Source: Caulobacter sp. 602-1
GTDB taxonomy: Bacteria; Pseudomonadota; Alphaproteobacteria; Caulobacterales; Caulobacteraceae
Assembly (NCBI RefSeq): GCF_003931565.1
Contig: NZ_RRYI01000003.1
Span: 558,001 to 622,000 of the forward strand
Direction: 5' to 3'
DNA length: 64,000 bases
In this document: piece after piece, positions 41,201 through 49,131 of the stretch
How positions within the stretch are numbered: position 1 is the stretch's first letter
How the letters are laid out: each line of letters begins with the position of its first letter
Notes under the pieces: model-generated
Told to the model about the DNA's origin: nothing
What the model saw: only the letters and a program-made list of their open reading frames with translations
Database searches by the model: none
Position numbers and translations under genes: made by a program

Positions 41201-43087
41201 CAAAAGGCCCGCCGGCAAGCTTCCGGCCGAGACCGAGAAGGTCACCGGCGCCGTCCCGCCCAAGGTCGACACCGTCTGGCTATAGGCGACGCCGAGCAGC
41301 GGCGTCGGCAGGGTCGTCGTGGCGATCGACAGGGCGCTGGCGATCGCGCCGCTATAGGCGCGGACATCCGTCGCGCTGTTGTTGTCCGTCGCCTGGATTG
41401 TGAAGCTGTAGGCGCCCGCGGCCGTCGGCGCGCCGGTGATCGCGCCCGTCGAGGCATTCAGCGACAGGCCCGCCGGCAAGCTCCCGGCCGAAACCGAGAA
41501 GGTCACCGGCGCGGCCCCGTTGGAGGTCGAGACGGTTTGGCTGTACGCTACGCTCAGCAAAGGCGTGGGCAGGCTGGCCGTCGTGATCACGACGCCGCTG
41601 GAGATCGAACCGCTATAGGCTTCGGTGGCGATGATGCTGTTGGCGTCGGTCGCCTGGACCGTGAAGCCGTAGGCGCCGGCCGCGGTGGGCGTGCCCGTGA
41701 TCGCGCCCGTCGAGGCATTCAGCGACAGGCCCGTCGGCAAGCTGCCGGCCGAAACCGCGAAGCTGATCGGAGCCGCGCCGCCCGACGTGGCGACGGTCTG
41801 GCTATAGGCCTGGGTCAGAACCGGCGTCGGCAGGGTCGCCGTGATGATCGCCAGGGTCGAGGCGATCGTTCCGCTGTAGGCGTGGGTGGCCGCTACGGCG
41901 TTGGCGTCGGTCGCCTGGACCGTGAAGCTGTAGGCGCCGGCCGCGGTCGGCGTGCCCGTGATCGCGCCCGTCGACGTATTCAGCGACAGGCCCGCCGGCA
42001 AGCTGCCGGCCGAGATCGAGAAGCTCACCGGAGCCGTGCCGCCCGAGGTGGCGATCGTCTGGCTATAGGCCTGGGTCAGAACCGGCGTCGGCAGGGTGGC
42101 GGTCGTAATCGACAGGGCCGCGATAATCGTGCCGGAGTAGCTGCGCGAGTTGCTCTGGCTGGCGGAGTCCGTGGCGCGGATCGTGAAGCTGTAAGCGCCC
42201 GCTGTGGTCGGCGTACCGCTGATCACGCCGGTCGAAGCGTTGAGGGACAAGCCCGCGGGCAGCGTCCCCGCACTGACGGCGAAGGTGTAGGGCGCCGTGC
42301 CGCCGCTGCCCGAAGCGGTCTGGCTGTAGGCCGTGTTCAGTACCGGGGTTGGCAGGCTGGTGGGGCTGACCGCCACCGAGGAGGCTGCCGCCACCGTCAT
42401 CGTGTATTGCGTGTAGCCCGTATTACCGCCCGAATCTGCTGACTGGATCTGGAAGTCGAAGCTGCCGGCCGTCGTCGGCGTGCCGCTGATCGTGCCCGAC
42501 GTGCTCAGGCTAAGGCCCGTCGGCAGGGAGCCGGTAGCAACGGTGTAAGTGTAGGGCGCCGCTCCGCCGGAAGCCGAGATGGTGGCGGAATAGTATTCGC
42601 CGACCTGCGGGGTAGAGCCGCCGGAGCTGATGGCCCCGCCCGTCAGCGCGCAGCTGTTGGCCGGGCCGGCGGTCATGTTGATAGACACCGCCTGGTTGCT
42701 GACAAAGTCAGCGTACTGACCATCGGCGCTCGTCACTCGCACCGCCACGTTGTAGCTGCCATTGGTGCTGACGCAGTTGACCCCTGTGACCAGGCCCGAG
42801 CTGGACATCGTGAAGGCCGCAGGCAGCGCTCCCGACAGGATCTGGAAGGTGTAGGGCGCGGTCCTCCCGCTGGGCGCCAGTTGGTAGGAATATTGCACGC
42901 CGCGCTGGGCCTGCGGCATGTTGATGTCCAGTGAGATGCTATTGACCGTCTTGGTCACCGCCAAAGCCGGCCCTGCGGACAGTGTCACCGCCACAAGGAT
43001 CAGCGCCGCCCAGGCGCGCACGACCCGCCGCCAGATCGCCGATGCAGCGGACTGGGTGGTCGGAGAAACAAAAGACGAAACGGTCAT
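38249..43087 (-). CDS. autotransporter with tandem Ig-like (He_PIG) repeats (1612 aa)
   Basis: A signal peptide (about residues 20-43, ending 'GPALA') is followed by about ten Ig-like putative-Ig (He_PIG) domains of some 87 residues each, with the recurring pattern 'PTPVL--AYSQT', 'GGTAPVTFSVSAGSLPAGLS', 'TGAITGTPTAAGAYSFT'. Two cadherin-like segments then precede a C-terminal autotransporter beta-barrel (last 280 residues, ending in Phe). The product should be a surface adhesin or repeat protein exported through its own barrel. The repeats are nearly identical in DNA (about 261-bp units between roughly 40,500 and 42,400), so copy number may vary between strains. Confidence 0.85.
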   Translation of the reverse strand: MTVSSFVSPTTQSAASAIWRRVVRAWAALILVAVTLSAGPALAVTKTVNSISLDINMPQAQRGVQYSYQLAPSGRTAPYTFQILSGALPAAFTMSSSGLVTGVNCVSTNGSYNVAVRVTSADGQYADFVSNQAVSINMTAGPANSCALTGGAISSGGSTPQVGEYYSATISASGGAAPYTYTVATGSLPTGLSLSTSGTISGTPTTAGSFDFQIQSADSGGNTGYTQYTMTVAAASSVAVSPTSLPTPVLNTAYSQTASGSGGTAPYTFAVSAGTLPAGLSLNASTGVISGTPTTAGAYSFTIRATDSASQSNSRSYSGTIIAALSITTATLPTPVLTQAYSQTIATSGGTAPVSFSISAGSLPAGLSLNTSTGAITGTPTAAGAYSFTVQATDANAVAATHAYSGTIASTLAIITATLPTPVLTQAYSQTVATSGGAAPISFAVSAGSLPTGLSLNASTGAITGTPTAAGAYGFTVQATDANSIIATEAYSGSISSGVVITTASLPTPLLSVAYSQTVSTSNGAAPVTFSVSAGSLPAGLSLNASTGAITGAPTAAGAYSFTIQATDNNSATDVRAYSGAIASALSIATTTLPTPLLGVAYSQTVSTLGGTAPVTFSVSAGSLPAGLLLNASTGAITGTPTAAGAYSFTIQASDGASVTATQAYSGAIGNSISITTAAIVTPVLTQPYSQAIASTGGTAPVTFSVSAGSLPAGLSLNTSTGAITGAPTAAGAYSFTIQASDANSVTATRAYSGAIAESLAITTGSLPTPVMGAPYAATVGATGGTAPVTFSISSGALPAGLSLNGQTGAISGTPTTAGPYAFTVQATDARNTTASQSYQGDVAATLTITTTALGPATVGQTFAGSVAAQGGKAPYAFTASGLPPGLTMDASGAIKGKPTAVGAYTVTVQVTDANGAKAGQTLALTVASAVAARDQSIDVPYNTATTITLASLNAGDAVALQSEPAHGAVSLIGPIVEYTPEVGYIGADGFSFKITGAWGESSPASVKLNVLPPPPPTAEPPPTATLDTGVTGGLGGTGANGDAAIVVDKVNFNLASLVKGIVTDVQIATQPRHGKVELVRTAARVAARDAGARLCAVAAPAVPEVTAVYTADKGYVGRDSFTFIAIGPGGVSAPATVNIEVIKSTPTAPILKVTAMGGRKVTVDLTASATDGPFLAAALVATPAAAIGTARLIEGGSAEAHTYALEFTSKGAFTGDITFTYTLTNSSGVSDPLTVILTVEARPDLTTDASIRAINDAQTETARRFAGTQLDNFGRRLESLHGGQSGDGFGLNLVSGVGQADACRQRAHTPEEDRACRERPASPAEPGAGPAQRPIGQVEVWAGGAITVGRRDADTRLAKLTVQTSGVSGGGDVRLSPAITVGVGGGYASDVTKLSGGKGRVDADGWTAATYASLHPASGVFVDAVAGVGRLTFDTRRATAASQAIVTGERDASLRFGSLTVGYDGAARHVTWSLYLRAKALDATLDAYAERGSDVYALAYDKRRLNSLVGVIGGRVQFDREMGEVRVTPRVRIEYSHEFAAVDPQRIRYADWLDGASYQLVGDAWATDRVTLGVGSGLGFENGWSLDLDLGGELAKRQSSATARIGAAKRF

Positions 43088-43272
43088 CTACGGGCCTGGC
43101 TGTGCGCTTTGCGTGCGCGCAGACAGCGGCCTCGACCTTTAATTTAGACGTTACCAAAACCCCGTTCGGCGAGCGGCAAAACGCCCCACCATAGGCCGTG
43201 CTCGAATTGAGTACTCGCCTGAAAGCTGCATGAAACGAAACGTTTGCAGGCCTAGGCCGCGCGCTGCCTGGA

Positions 43273-44253
43273 CTAGCTCCCCGGCGACGCGCTCGCCGGC
43301 TTCAGGAGCCCGTGCATTCCCATCCAGCGGGCGAAAGCGTCGAACCAGCCGGTGCTGGTGGTTGTCTTCTGATACATGCCAAAGCCGTGACCGCCCTGTT
43401 CGTAGAGGTGGAACTCGACCGGCCGCTTGGCCGACCGCCAGCTCTCGATCAGGCCAAATCCGCCATTCGCGAAGAAGGGATCGTCGGCCGCCAGCGCGAC
43501 GAACAGCGGCGGCGCGTCAGCCGGAACGGTGACGGGCGCCAGCGAGCCATAGATCGTCCCGATGAAGGCGGGCTTGGCGTCCTGCCCCGCGAGCGTGGTG
43601 GCCATGGTCAGCATCGCGCCCGCCGAGAACCCGACCATCCCGATGCGGTCCGGATCGACATGCCATTCGGCCGCGCGCCCGCGGACCAGGGCGAACGCGG
43701 CGCGGGCGTCGGCGATCTGCGGGGCCAGACCCGCGATGGCCTGCTCGGGATTTGGCCGGGGGTTTCGCGCCGTATTGGCGAACATCTCGGTCATGGAGCG
43801 CTCGAAGCCGGCCATGTCGGCGGGCGTCTGATTCAGGCGATACTTGAGCACGAAGGCGGCCACGCCCCGGTCGGCCAGGGCCTGGGCGACCTGCCAGCCT
43901 TCATTTTCCATGGACAGGGTGCGAAACCCGCCGCCGGGCGCGACGATGACCGCGGCGCCCGTGGCCTTGGCCGGGTCGGGCAGAAACGGGGTCAAGGTCG
44001 CGACGGTGACGTTGCGGGCGAAGACGCTGCCATACTGGCTGTGCCAGGACTCAGCGGCGGTCGCGCCCGGCAGCGCCCCCGTGCCCAGCTCGATCGCCTT
44101 CGGCTGCGCCGGGATCGCGATCGGCGTCATCTTGTCGGCCTGGGCCTGGGCGGGCGCGGCGATCGCGCACGTTACGGCCAGGGCACCCGCGGCGAGGCCC
44201 GCGCGCATCGCCCTCATCCACGCCGAACGGCGATCGTTGTTGATCCACTCCAT
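43273..44253 (-). CDS. secreted alpha/beta hydrolase, acetylxylan-esterase-like (326 aa)
   Basis: After a signal peptide (about residues 12-38, 'AGALAVTCAIAAPAQA'), the fold shows 'VIVAPGGGF' (oxyanion region), nucleophile elbow 'GFSAG' (near residue 200) and a late 'GGHGFG' histidine. This is the layout of esterases often annotated as xylanase B or acetylxylan esterase-like. The ATG at 44253 follows GGGAGG. The locus context suggests removal of acetyl groups from xylan- or pectin-derived oligosaccharides in the periplasm. A palindrome lies 24 bp upstream. Confidence 0.8.
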   Translation of the reverse strand: MEWINNDRRSAWMRAMRAGLAAGALAVTCAIAAPAQAQADKMTPIAIPAQPKAIELGTGALPGATAAESWHSQYGSVFARNVTVATLTPFLPDPAKATGAAVIVAPGGGFRTLSMENEGWQVAQALADRGVAAFVLKYRLNQTPADMAGFERSMTEMFANTARNPRPNPEQAIAGLAPQIADARAAFALVRGRAAEWHVDPDRIGMVGFSAGAMLTMATTLAGQDAKPAFIGTIYGSLAPVTVPADAPPLFVALAADDPFFANGGFGLIESWRSAKRPVEFHLYEQGGHGFGMYQKTTTSTGWFDAFARWMGMHGLLKPASASPGS

Positions 44254-44276
44254 GGCGCAACCTCCCATTATAACTT

Positions 44277-44292
44277 TGTGACCGGTATCACT
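44277..44292. promoter_or_regulatory. LacI-type operator upstream of esterase
   Basis: TGTGACCGGTATCACT has a central ACCGGT and outer GTGA/TCAC pairing, a common LacI-family operator form. It lies 24 bp before the esterase start and so would overlap the promoter or leader. Confidence 0.6.
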
Positions 44293-44378
44293 CCGGCTTT
44301 TAACTCCTACAAATATGCTGAGAGCTTGTCACGCCCCGATGACGGCCGAGTTTGGCCGGCGCCGCGCGCTAAAGGGAT

Positions 44379-44423
44379 AAAAAAAGCCGCCCGAGCCTGG
44401 CGATTTGCGTCGGACTCGGGCGG
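44379..44423 (-). terminator. intrinsic terminator on the minus strand, upstream of esterase
   Basis: CCGCCCGAG (44387-44395) pairs with CTCGGGCGG (44415-44423), and seven A's (44379-44385) give a U-run in minus-strand RNA. It would end leftward transcription about 125 bp before the esterase start, so it either insulates that promoter or acts as an attenuator in its leader. Confidence 0.65.
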
Positions 44424-44522
44424 GCCGCCCAGGAGGGGGAGAGCGGGCAGTCGAAAGCTCGCGACCAAGGGGACGAAGCGCTAGGTGGCCTCGACACGCG
44501 TCAAAGGCCGCGCCATGCCCCC

Positions 44523-44539
44523 AATCTGTAAGACAGATT
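44523..44539. promoter_or_regulatory. inverted repeat upstream of LacI gene
   Basis: AATCTGT-aag-ACAGATT is a perfect 7-bp inverted repeat in the LacI promoter region. A separate GCGTTAACGTAAGC-like block at about 44,551-44,564 could be an autoregulatory LacI site. The two have different sequences, so two regulators may act here. Confidence 0.45.
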
Positions 44540-44711
44540 ACGGAATGGTTGCGTTAACGTAAGCGTATTTACTTGAACCTGTCCAACCAATAACGGTGCA
44601 ATACCGATAAACGTGACGCCGCCGGCAGGTCAGCGCGTCCCGCGGCGCCAGTTTTGAGTCGAGCCGACAATCGACTAGGTAGGACTGCAACGACAGTGGC
44701 GGGGTAGACGA

Positions 44712-45743
44712 TTGGCCAGAAACACCGAGGGCGTCCGCGGCCCAACAATCGTCGATGTCGCGGCCGCGGCCGGTGTTTCCCCCATGACCGTGTCGCGCGT
44801 GATCAACGCTCGCCCGGGCGTCGGCCCTGACACACGACTTGTCGTCACCGAAGCGATCCATCGCCTGGGCTATACGCCGAACGTCGCCGCGCGAAGCCTC
44901 GTGACCTCGGCCGAGCTGCGGATCGGCGTCATCTATTCCAATCCCAGCGCCGCCTTCATGAGCGAGTTCCTGACCGGGGTCTACGAAGAGGCCTCCACGC
45001 GCGGCGCCCGCCTGATCCTGCTCAGGGGCGGGGAGGGCGGACGCCCGCCCCAGGACGCCGAGTTGAAGAACCTGATCGCCGCGGGCGTGCGCGGCGTGAT
45101 CCTGGCCCCTCCCCTAGGCGAATCCTCCACGGTCCTGCGGGTGTTGCGCAAGGCGCGACTGCCGCTGGCGGCGGTCGGCGCCTATGGCGTGGCGGGAGCC
45201 ATCTGCGTCCGGATCGACGATCGCCGGGCCGCCTACGAGATGACGCGGGATCTGATCGCCGAAGGGCATCGCCGCCTGGGCTTCATCCTGGGCAATCCCG
45301 ACCAGGCGGCGAGCGCCGAGCGGCTTGCGGGGTTCTACGCGGCGGTTCGGGAGGCCGACGACGTGCAGACGACGATCGCGCAGGGCGATTTCAGCTTCAC
45401 CTCGGGCCTCGCGGCCGCGGAACTCCTGCTGGATGCGTCACCCGCGCCGACGGCGATCTTCGCCAGCAACGACGACATGGCCGCGGCGGTGGTGTCGGTC
45501 GCGCACCGCCGACACCTTGATGTGCCCGGCGCGCTGACGGTCGCCGGGTTCGATGACACCGCCGCGGCGGTCACCCTGTGGCCCCCGCTCACCACGGTGC
45601 GCCAGCCCGTTCGCGAGCTGGCCGCCGAAGCGCTTGGCCTGCTGGCGGCCCAGATCTCCGGGGCCGAGACACATCTCGCCGATCGCCGCGACCGGGTGCT
45701 CGATCACCAGGTCGTGCGCCGGCTCTCGACCTCGCCGCCGTGA
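44712..45743 (+). CDS. LacI-family transcriptional regulator (343 aa, TTG start)
   Basis: The N-terminal HTH 'TIVDVAAAAGVSPMTVSRVI' and hinge ('NVAARSLVT') are typical, followed by a sugar-binding periplasmic-protein-like domain ('GVIYSNP', 'FASNDDMAAAVV', 'VAGFDDTAAA'). It lies between the esterase and the TonB receptor, with candidate LacI operators at 45831-45844 and 45995-46008 before the receptor. It probably represses receptor and esterase in the absence of a pentose-type inducer. The start is TTG at 44712. Confidence 0.92.
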   Translation: MARNTEGVRGPTIVDVAAAAGVSPMTVSRVINARPGVGPDTRLVVTEAIHRLGYTPNVAARSLVTSAELRIGVIYSNPSAAFMSEFLTGVYEEASTRGARLILLRGGEGGRPPQDAELKNLIAAGVRGVILAPPLGESSTVLRVLRKARLPLAAVGAYGVAGAICVRIDDRRAAYEMTRDLIAEGHRRLGFILGNPDQAASAERLAGFYAAVREADDVQTTIAQGDFSFTSGLAAAELLLDASPAPTAIFASNDDMAAAVVSVAHRRHLDVPGALTVAGFDDTAAAVTLWPPLTTVRQPVRELAAEALGLLAAQISGAETHLADRRDRVLDHQVVRRLSTSPP

Positions 45744-45830
45744 GAAATTCGGGCGTGGAGCTCATCTAGAGGGCCACGCCGATCGTCTTGCCTGCAGGGC
45801 CTCACCCGCCGCTCCGAACGCCGGCGCGCC

Positions 45831-45844
45831 CGATAACGTTATCG
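45831..45844. promoter_or_regulatory. LacI operator, perfect palindrome
   Basis: CGATAACGTTATCG is a perfect 14-bp palindrome with the central AACGTT seen in LacI-family operators. It lies 232 bp before the receptor start and 164 bp from a second, weaker copy. Confidence 0.75.
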
Positions 45845-45951
45845 CTCCCGATCACCAGAACCGTTCTCAGGCTTGCCCGCGCCCTGGCTGGGTTTGACTG
45901 ACCAGCACCAGCCCGGCGCGGCGACGCCGAGCGGCCGCAAGAATGATAATA

Positions 45952-45962
45952 TGTCGGAGTAT
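45952..45962. promoter_or_regulatory. TGTCGGAGTAT motif, candidate GntR site 1
   Basis: This is the first of three exact copies of this 11-mer in the sugar locus (also 53815-53825 reversed and 63320-63330). A FadR-type GntR operator has the form TnGTnnnACnA, which this resembles with one mismatch. Confidence 0.5.
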
Positions 45963-45994
45963 TGACACGGCGCCGGCGACCATACCAAGATCAA

Positions 45995-46008
45995 CGATAA
46001 CGTTACCA
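45995..46008. promoter_or_regulatory. LacI operator, imperfect copy upstream of TonB receptor
   Basis: CGATAACGTTACCA matches the palindrome at 45831 in 11 consecutive bases and lies 67 bp before the receptor ATG. It is probably the promoter-proximal operator. Confidence 0.7.
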
Positions 46009-46075
46009 TCGCGATCCGCCGTGGCGACGATCAAGCACGCGGCGCCGGTGAGCCCGCGGATAGGGAGGGATGAGA

Positions 46076-49000
46076 ATGAACGCCAACGGCATGACGTCCG
46101 TGGAGGACGGCGGCGCGCCCAGTCACGCCCGGATCAAGGCTCGGAACAGCGCGGCGCAGCTTCGGAACCGCGTTCTGCGGTCCGCCAGCGCCGGCGCGGT
46201 GACCGCGGCCCTGTTCGCCGCCGCGCCGGCTTTGGCTCAGACAGCCTCGACTCCGGCGGCGGCCAATGACTCGGCCACCGTCACCGAGGTCGTCGTCACC
46301 GGCACGCGCATCCAGACCACGGGCTTCACGGCCCCGACGCCGACCTCGGTGATCGGCGAAGCTCAGATCCAGAACAACGCCCAGCCGAACGTCTTCGCCA
46401 CCATCGTCCAACTGCCGTCGCTGCAGGGCTCGAGCGGTTCGGCGACCAACACCTTCAGCACGTCCAGCGGCCAGCAGGGCCTGAGCTCGTTCTCGCTGCG
46501 CGGCCTGGGCACGATCCGCACCCTGACCCTGCTGGACGGCCAGCGCGTGGTCGGGGCCTATTATACGGGCGTCACCGACGTCAGCCTGTTCCCGCAACTG
46601 CTGATCCAGCGCGTCGACGTCGTGAACGGCGGCGCCTCGGCCTCCTATGGCTCGGACGCGGTGGGCGGCGTCGTCAACTTCATCACCGACACGCGCTTCG
46701 AGGGCCTGAAAAGCAATGTCCAGGCGGGCATCTCGAAGTACAATGACAACGAGCAAGGCCTGGTGCAGCTGGCTGGCGGCCGCAGCTTCGCGGGCGACCG
46801 CGTGCACGTGGTCGGCAGCGTCGAATGGGCCAAGGAGAACGGCGTCGGTCCGGGCGACTTCGGCCTGGACCTGGCGGGTGACCGTCACTGGTTCACCCAG
46901 ACGACCATGATCGATCGCAACGTCCTCAATGACGGCTCGCCGCGGTACGTGATGCGCGACAACGCCCAGCCGTACGCCTACACCAAGTACGGCTTGATCA
47001 CGGCCGGTCCGCTGCAAGGCATCGCCTTCGACCAGGCTGGCAACCCGTTCCAGTTCCAATACGGCTCGAACGGCGTTCCGTCCAAGACCGCTGGCGGCGC
47101 CGTCACCGGCTGCTTCCCGGGCTTCTGCGTCGGCGGCGACCTGTCCGGTAACGTCGACTCGGGCCGCACGCTGCAGTCGAAGATCGAGCGCAAGGTCGCC
47201 TATGGCCGCGTTGGCTACGACTTCGCCGAGGGCAATGAGGCCTACGTCTCGTTCAATCTGGGCCAGGTCAAGACCAGCAACCAGCCCGTCAACGGCATGA
47301 ATCGGACGGGCCTGACGCTGCAGTGCTCCAACCCTTACCTGCCGACCTCGGTGCGGGACGCCTGCGCGACCGCCGGCATCACCAGCTTCCAGTACGGCGT
47401 CAGCAACGCGGTGCTGCCCAATACCAAGGTCCATACAGACCGTCGTCAGTATCGCGTCGTCGCCGGCCTGAAGGGCAAGTTCGCCGCGGTGGGCTCGGAT
47501 TGGACCTACGACGCCTACTACCAGCACGGTGAAAACAAGACCGCTATCGACGTCGACCACATCATCCTGACGCCGCGCTTCAACCAGGCGATCCAGGCCA
47601 CCACGTTGAACGGGGCGATCGTCTGCGCCGATCCCGTGGCGCGCGCCAACGGCTGCCAGCCGCTCAACATCTTCGGCGGCAAGCCGCCCTCCGCCGCGGC
47701 CCTGGAATATGTCCAACCCGCCGCCGGCCCGTTCCAGCGCCTGCTCATGAAACAGGACGTGGCCAGCCTGAACTTCTCGGGCGCCCCGATCGACCTGTGG
47801 GCCGGTCCGCTTTCGGTGGCCTTCGGCGCTGAATATCGCCGGGAATATTACACCGTCCGCGCGGACCCATATGGCGCCGGCGTCGCCGATCGCAGCCCCT
47901 ACGGCGGCAGCTATCCGGCGGATCCGCTGCTCAACACCCTCGGCAACAACTGGCACGCGGGCAACTACAAGAACGGCGACGGCGTCTACAACGTCAAGGA
48001 AGCCTTCCTCGAGGTCGACCTGCCGCTGTTCAACAACGACTCCGCCGGCCGCGCCAACTTCAACGCCGCGGCGCGGGTCACCGACTACAGCACCTCGGGC
48101 ACCATCTGGACCTGGAAGGCGGGCGGAACCTGGGACACGCCGATCGACGGCCTGCGCTTCCGTGGCGTGACCTCGCGCGACGTCCGCGCGCCCAACCTGT
48201 CGGAGCTATTCGCCGCACCGGTCACCACGACCCTGCCGAACTTCTTCGATCGGGCGAACAATCGGAACGTGGTGGCGATCCAGAACGCCGTCGGCAACCC
48301 GAACCTGACGCCGGAAATCGCGCGCAATTCGCAGATCGGCGTCGTGTTGGCCAATCCGGCCTGGCTGCCAGGCTTCAGCGCGTCGTTCGACTACTACAAG
48401 ATCAAGGTCGACGACGTCGTCTCCAGCCTGGGCGCGGCCCAGATCGTCGACTACTGCATCGACAAGGTCCTGCCCCAGACCTGTAGCGCCTATAACCTCA
48501 ACAACCCCAACGGCCCGAACTACATCAACGTCCAGTCCTTCAACCTGGCGTCAATCAAGACCAGCGGCTTCGACATCGAGGCCAGCTATCGCTGGCAGCA
48601 ACCGCTGGGCCTGTCGGGCGCCTTCACCCTGCGCGCCCTGGCCACCCACATCCGCGACTTCTGGACCGACACGGGCCTGCCCGGCACCGTTCCGGTCGAC
48701 TCCGCGGGCGTGAACCAGGGCAATACGCCCAACTGGAAATGGCTCGCGATCCAGAGCTACGAGACCGACCGCTTCTCCCTGACGCTGCAGGAGCGTTGGT
48801 TCACCGACGGCAACTACGGCAACCAGTATGCGGTCTGCGCCCCGGGAACCTGCCCCGCCTCGACGCCCAACGCGCCGACCATCGACAAGAACTTCATGCC
48901 CGGCGCGTTCTACATGGACGTCGGCGGGACCTACAACATCCGCAAGGACGTGAGCGCCTACTTCAAGGTCGACAACCTGTTCGACCGCGATCCGGCCAAG

Positions 49001-49078
49001 TCGCCGAACTACGCCAACCCGGCCCTCTACGACATCGTCGGCCGGATGTACCGCGCGGGCGTTCGCTTCCGCTTCTAG
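46076..49078 (+). CDS. TonB-dependent outer-membrane receptor (1000 aa)
   Basis: After a signal region (about residues 30-55, 'AGAVTAALFAAAPALAQ') the TonB-box-like 'VTEVVVTGTRI' opens the plug domain ('SLRGLGTIRTLTLLDGQRVV', 'VDVVNGGASASYGSDAVGG'). A long beta-barrel with 'RGVTSRDVRAPNLSELF' follows, ending in the C-terminal 'GVRFRF'. ATG 46076 is chosen since GGGAGG is seven bases upstream; ATG 46070 is too close. It should import oligosaccharides for the flanking hydrolases. A strong terminator follows. Confidence 0.93.
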   Translation: MNANGMTSVEDGGAPSHARIKARNSAAQLRNRVLRSASAGAVTAALFAAAPALAQTASTPAAANDSATVTEVVVTGTRIQTTGFTAPTPTSVIGEAQIQNNAQPNVFATIVQLPSLQGSSGSATNTFSTSSGQQGLSSFSLRGLGTIRTLTLLDGQRVVGAYYTGVTDVSLFPQLLIQRVDVVNGGASASYGSDAVGGVVNFITDTRFEGLKSNVQAGISKYNDNEQGLVQLAGGRSFAGDRVHVVGSVEWAKENGVGPGDFGLDLAGDRHWFTQTTMIDRNVLNDGSPRYVMRDNAQPYAYTKYGLITAGPLQGIAFDQAGNPFQFQYGSNGVPSKTAGGAVTGCFPGFCVGGDLSGNVDSGRTLQSKIERKVAYGRVGYDFAEGNEAYVSFNLGQVKTSNQPVNGMNRTGLTLQCSNPYLPTSVRDACATAGITSFQYGVSNAVLPNTKVHTDRRQYRVVAGLKGKFAAVGSDWTYDAYYQHGENKTAIDVDHIILTPRFNQAIQATTLNGAIVCADPVARANGCQPLNIFGGKPPSAAALEYVQPAAGPFQRLLMKQDVASLNFSGAPIDLWAGPLSVAFGAEYRREYYTVRADPYGAGVADRSPYGGSYPADPLLNTLGNNWHAGNYKNGDGVYNVKEAFLEVDLPLFNNDSAGRANFNAAARVTDYSTSGTIWTWKAGGTWDTPIDGLRFRGVTSRDVRAPNLSELFAAPVTTTLPNFFDRANNRNVVAIQNAVGNPNLTPEIARNSQIGVVLANPAWLPGFSASFDYYKIKVDDVVSSLGAAQIVDYCIDKVLPQTCSAYNLNNPNGPNYINVQSFNLASIKTSGFDIEASYRWQQPLGLSGAFTLRALATHIRDFWTDTGLPGTVPVDSAGVNQGNTPNWKWLAIQSYETDRFSLTLQERWFTDGNYGNQYAVCAPGTCPASTPNAPTIDKNFMPGAFYMDVGGTYNIRKDVSAYFKVDNLFDRDPAKSPNYANPALYDIVGRMYRAGVRFRF

Positions 49079-49092
49079 ATCCCCCCGACTAC

Positions 49093-49129
49093 GGAGGTCA
49101 GGCGTCCGCGCCTGACCTCCTTATTTTTG
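49093..49129 (+). terminator. intrinsic terminator after TonB receptor
   Basis: GGAGGTCAGGCG and CGCCTGACCTCC form a perfect 12-bp stem with a TCCG tetraloop, followed by TTATTTTT. The convergent GH127 gene ends at 49132, so it may serve both directions. Confidence 0.9.
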
Positions 49130-49131
49130 CT

